A stretch of DNA of 8,409 nt from JARKQH01 sp964631605 (GTDB taxonomy: Bacteria > Verrucomicrobiota > Verrucomicrobiia > Limisphaerales > UBA8199), in contig CAZVYG010000132.1 of NCBI GenBank assembly GCA_964631605.1, forward strand, positions 1 to 8,409, read 5' to 3'. How positions within the stretch are numbered: position 1 is the stretch's first letter; each line of letters begins with the position of its first letter. Positions 5,967 to 8,409 of the stretch are shown one piece after another. The translations under genes were made by a program, and so were the position numbers. The notes below the pieces were generated by a model. That model was not told the origin of the DNA. It saw nothing but the letters and a program-made list of their open reading frames with translations, and did not search any database.

Positions 5967-6068
5967 ATGGCAAAGGTCACTTCGGATTCGGTTCGTTCCA
6001 GTCCTGAGGCGACCCGCAGGGTGTGCATGACACCGCCCCGCGGAGCTGCTAAGCTGCTCCAGTCATGA
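5967..6068 (+). CDS. Possible 33-residue small ORF upstream of the propeller sensor
   Basis: An ATG at 5967 opens 33 codons ('MAKVTSDSVRSSPEATRRVC...' to 'AKLLQS'), ending in TGA at 6066-6068. That stop overlaps the sensor start as ATGA (6065-6068). There is no clear Shine-Dalgarno, no hydrophobic segment and no family resemblance. The overlap would suit a leader peptide coupled to the sensor, but an ORF this short in GC-rich DNA is expected by chance. Confidence 0.15.
   Translation: MAKVTSDSVRSSPEATRRVCMTPPRGAAKLLQS
6042..6060. promoter_or_regulatory. Near-perfect 19-base dyad just upstream of the propeller sensor start
   Basis: GGAGCTGCTAAGCTGCTCC reads the same on both strands at all positions except three (the centre base and the symmetric pair at positions 6 and 14). 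It ends four bases before the ATG at 6065. As RNA it can fold GGAGC/GCTCC with an inner GC/GC extension, and it also contains AGCTGCT twice. It could be a repressor site or a hairpin covering the ribosome entry site. The symmetry is observed; the role is inferred. Confidence 0.3.
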
Positions 6069-8409
6069 AAACTGCGGGCATGATCTTAATCGGCTGGTAC
6101 CTGGCCTCGGCCTGGCCGTCCACCGCCGGCGCGGGCACCGCAGAAGGGGCGGCGGACGAGCCGGCCCCTTTCATCATCGAAACGTGGAACACCGATCGGG
6201 GTTTGTTTCAGAACGTCGTGGTCAGTGTGGCCCAGGACGGCGAGGGGTATCTCTGGCTGGCTTATTACCACGGCTGGGTGTCCCGTTTCGATGGCGTGCG
6301 TTTCGTGCATCACACCCCGGCGGATACGCCCGCGTTGGAGGGCACCAGTGTCTATCGCGTGTTGACCGACGCCGCCGGCCGGCTTTGGGCAGCCATCATC
6401 GGCGGTGGACTGGCCCGGTGCGAGCACGGGGAATTTCGCCGGCTGCGGAAAGGGGAGCCGGTGACGGGGGGCATTATGGAGCAGGTCTCCACGCTGCTTT
6501 GGGCGAAGGACACCGAAGTTCTTTTTGGCGCGTTTGCCGGCGCCGAACGCCGAAGCCTGGTCCGTGGGCGGTGGCTTGGCGCCACGAACATCATGTGGGA
6601 GTCGGTTACGCTTACCAACGTCAGCCTGCCGCTCTACGTGGCTTCGGCAGACGAACGGGTCTTCTTTCGCGTGGACCCGGGCCGGCTGGGATGCTGGCAC
6701 CAAGGCCAACTCGAGCTGGTGCCCCGCGAGCAACTGCCGCCCGGAAGCGTGACGTGGCTGGCCCGGGATCCGGGCGGGCAGGTCTGGGTGGGCACCAGCA
6801 GCGGTCTGGCCCGGTGGAGCGACGGCCGTTTCGTGGACATGACGCCGACCAATGGCCAGCCGCAGGTGGGCGTGGCCAGGCTGGAGAGTTCCGGGGACGG
6901 CGGGGTGTGGGTGCTGGGCCCGGCTTGGTTGCGCAAATGCCGCGACCGGCAATGGATCGCCGAGGCAGAGGTTAGTGGATTGCAGCGGCTCATCCGCTCT
7001 CCCACGTTGCGGATGTATGGCGACCGGAGCGGCGGGGTCTGGTTGGTGGACCGGCACCTGGGCGTGTGGGCGGTGTCCTCGGAGGGCAAGGCTTGGAAGC
7101 TGGGGGAGCGGGAGGGCCTGCCGCCGGGTCTAATTGAGTGTTGGTTTCAAGATCGGGAGGACAACGTCTGGTTGGGCTTTTACGGCGGAGGGCTGGCCCG
7201 AGTGCGTCAGCGCCGGTTCCAAGTGGTGCGGCCGGCTGGGGCGGAGCCCGGCCAGGTGATGAGCTCCGTCTGCGAGGACGCCTCCGGGAGCATCTGGCTG
7301 GGCAGCGTCGAAGGGGGCGTGTGGCGGCAGCAAGACGACCGGTTCGAGCAACTGGAACTGCCCGTCGGCCCGGTTCCGCCGCGGGAAATCAAGCTTTGGC
7401 CGGACCGGGACGGCGGCATCTGGATTGGCACGGTGCAAAACGGCGCCTGGCGGTGGAAGGACGGCGCCTTCGAGCGCCCGTTCCCCCCGGAAGCCATCGG
7501 CACGGTTGTCCTGGCCGGGCTTGGGGATCGCCTTGGCGGCGTGTGGATTGCCAGTGGATTCGGCCTGTATCGCCACGCCGAAGGCCAACTCACCCGTTTC
7601 AGCGCGCAAGACCTCATCACCGGTGACCGGTTTCTGGCCCTGGCCGAGGATGACAAGGGGGCGATCTGGATCGGCACGATTCACGGACGCCTGTGGCGTT
7701 ACGACGGAAAGCGATTCGAGTTGTTCGAACTCCCGGCCGGCGCTCCGCGACTGCGCTTCTGGTCGCTGCTGGCGGACGCGGAAGGCACGGTGTGGGTGGG
7801 CACCATGGGCGGGGGCCTGCTGCGCTGGCGTGACGGTCGCCTCTCCCGCATCAGCGAGGAACAAGGGCTGCCCAATGGCACGATTCTCCAACTGCTGGAT
7901 GATCCCGCCGGCCGCTTGTGGGCCGGCACGCGCCGGGGGTTGTTCTCGGTCATGAAATCGGACTTGCACCGCGTCTTCGACGGGCTCGACTCACGGGTAA
8001 CCTGCCGCAGTTTTACCACCACGGATGGCTTGCCCAGTTCCGAATTCACCAGCGAACACCAGCCGGCTTGTTGGAAAACCCGGGAAGGCCGGCTCTGGTT
8101 CACCACGGTCAAGGGAGCGGTGGCGTTTCGCCCCAAGGATTTGCGACCGAATCCCCTCGCCCCCCCGGTGCGGATTGAAGGGGTGCGGCTGGATGATCAA
8201 CCTTGGGTCGGCCCTGCGCCGCTGGCCGTTCGGCCGGCCGTGCCGCCCGGGCGCCACTATTTCGAATTCCGTTTCACCGCCCTGAGCTTCATCTCATCGG
8301 AGCGCATGCGATTTCGCTGGCGGCTCGAGGGATTGGAAAAAGAGTGGCGCGAAGGCGTCAATGAGCGGCTGGTCAAGTACAGCTTTCTACCCCCCGGCGA
8401 TTATGAGTT
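6065..8409 (+). CDS. Two-component regulator propeller (Reg_prop / Y_Y_Y) sensor protein, 3' partial
   Basis: The frame is open from ATG 6065 to the right edge: 781 codons plus two bases. The first 24 or so residues ('MKTAGMILIGWYLASAWPS', then 'AGA') form a signal peptide. From about residue 58 the protein carries tandem propeller-blade motifs of the form D-x-x-G-x-[VI]-W-[VIL]-G-T-x-x-G-[LV]-x-R, for example 'DPGGQVWVGTSSGLARW', 'DRDGGIWIGT', 'DDKGAIWIGT' and 'DAEGTVWVGTMGGGLLRW'. About 14 to 15 can be counted, up to 'REGRLWFTT' (W678), enough for two seven-bladed propellers. From about 730 a Y_Y_Y domain begins ('FRFTALSF', 'RWRLEGLEKEWRE', 'SFLPPGDYE') and is cut by the window edge. By family, this is the periplasmic ligand-sensing half of a sensor kinase or hybrid two-component regulator, often responding to oligosaccharides. 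The membrane helix and output domain lie beyond the edge, so the output type is unknown. No Shine-Dalgarno is visible; ATG 6080 is a less likely alternative start. Confidence 0.93.
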   Translation, partial: MKTAGMILIGWYLASAWPSTAGAGTAEGAADEPAPFIIETWNTDRGLFQNVVVSVAQDGEGYLWLAYYHGWVSRFDGVRFVHHTPADTPALEGTSVYRVLTDAAGRLWAAIIGGGLARCEHGEFRRLRKGEPVTGGIMEQVSTLLWAKDTEVLFGAFAGAERRSLVRGRWLGATNIMWESVTLTNVSLPLYVASADERVFFRVDPGRLGCWHQGQLELVPREQLPPGSVTWLARDPGGQVWVGTSSGLARWSDGRFVDMTPTNGQPQVGVARLESSGDGGVWVLGPAWLRKCRDRQWIAEAEVSGLQRLIRSPTLRMYGDRSGGVWLVDRHLGVWAVSSEGKAWKLGEREGLPPGLIECWFQDREDNVWLGFYGGGLARVRQRRFQVVRPAGAEPGQVMSSVCEDASGSIWLGSVEGGVWRQQDDRFEQLELPVGPVPPREIKLWPDRDGGIWIGTVQNGAWRWKDGAFERPFPPEAIGTVVLAGLGDRLGGVWIASGFGLYRHAEGQLTRFSAQDLITGDRFLALAEDDKGAIWIGTIHGRLWRYDGKRFELFELPAGAPRLRFWSLLADAEGTVWVGTMGGGLLRWRDGRLSRISEEQGLPNGTILQLLDDPAGRLWAGTRRGLFSVMKSDLHRVFDGLDSRVTCRSFTTTDGLPSSEFTSEHQPACWKTREGRLWFTTVKGAVAFRPKDLRPNPLAPPVRIEGVRLDDQPWVGPAPLAVRPAVPPGRHYFEFRFTALSFISSERMRFRWRLEGLEKEWREGVNERLVKYSFLPPGDYE

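Noticed and set aside
6184..6975. + strand open frame of 263 codons inside the sensor gene
   Set aside because: It is an alternative frame of the sensor gene, arginine/glycine-rich and without motifs. The frame starting at 6065 shows signal peptide, blades and Y_Y_Y domain without interruption.
6086..7969. Open frames on the - strand (6086-7057 and 7130-7969) opposite the propeller sensor
   Set aside because: Low-complexity proline/arginine/alanine-rich translations with no family features. The + strand frame carries repeated propeller motifs across the same bases.

Overview
The window is GC-rich, gene-dense DNA with every confident gene on the + strand. The gene set suggests Verrucomicrobiota, possibly the Pedosphaera/Limisphaera side of the phylum. 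It combines a PATR-repeat surface protein without a barrel, a prepilin-like protein with an AFTLIELL N-terminus and an H-X9-DG motif, large exported modular proteins sharing an LQS...YRL module, and a sensor of the Reg_prop/Y_Y_Y type. The lineage is inferred from gene families, not from a marker gene.

Layout. (1) 3-1820: the 3' part of a gene for a PATR beta-helix surface protein, cut by the left edge. (2) 1821-1907: a short gap with a strong GC hairpin (1846-1873) and then a Shine-Dalgarno sequence. (3) 1908-2792: a prepilin-like (pseudopilin, H-X9-DG) protein. (4) 2824-3123: a small lipoprotein whose mature part resembles a pseudopilin head without the pilin helix. (5) 3120-5888: a 922-residue exported modular protein that starts on a GTG overlapping the previous stop codon. 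It has two LQS/YRL-type modules, a jelly-roll-like region, a cadherin/Ig-like domain and a C-terminal domain readable as an eight-stranded TIM barrel, so it is possibly an unrecognised carbohydrate-active enzyme. (6) 5889-6064: a gap with weak inverted repeats. (7) 6065-8409: the N-terminal 781 residues of a periplasmic two-component regulator propeller sensor, cut by the right edge inside its Y_Y_Y domain.

Genes 3 to 5 (1908-5888) look like one transcription unit: the gaps are 31 bases and then a 4-base overlap. The joint reading, which is inference, is a surface or periplasmic glycan-handling locus: a beta-helical surface protein, a pilin-like protein with its small lipoprotein partner, a secreted putative glycan-active protein, and a sensor of the class often used to detect oligosaccharides. 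The most interesting item is the C-terminal domain of the 922-residue protein and its tight coupling to the prepilin/lipoprotein pair.

No tRNA, rRNA, CRISPR array, insertion sequence or phage gene was seen. No gap exceeds 300 bases.
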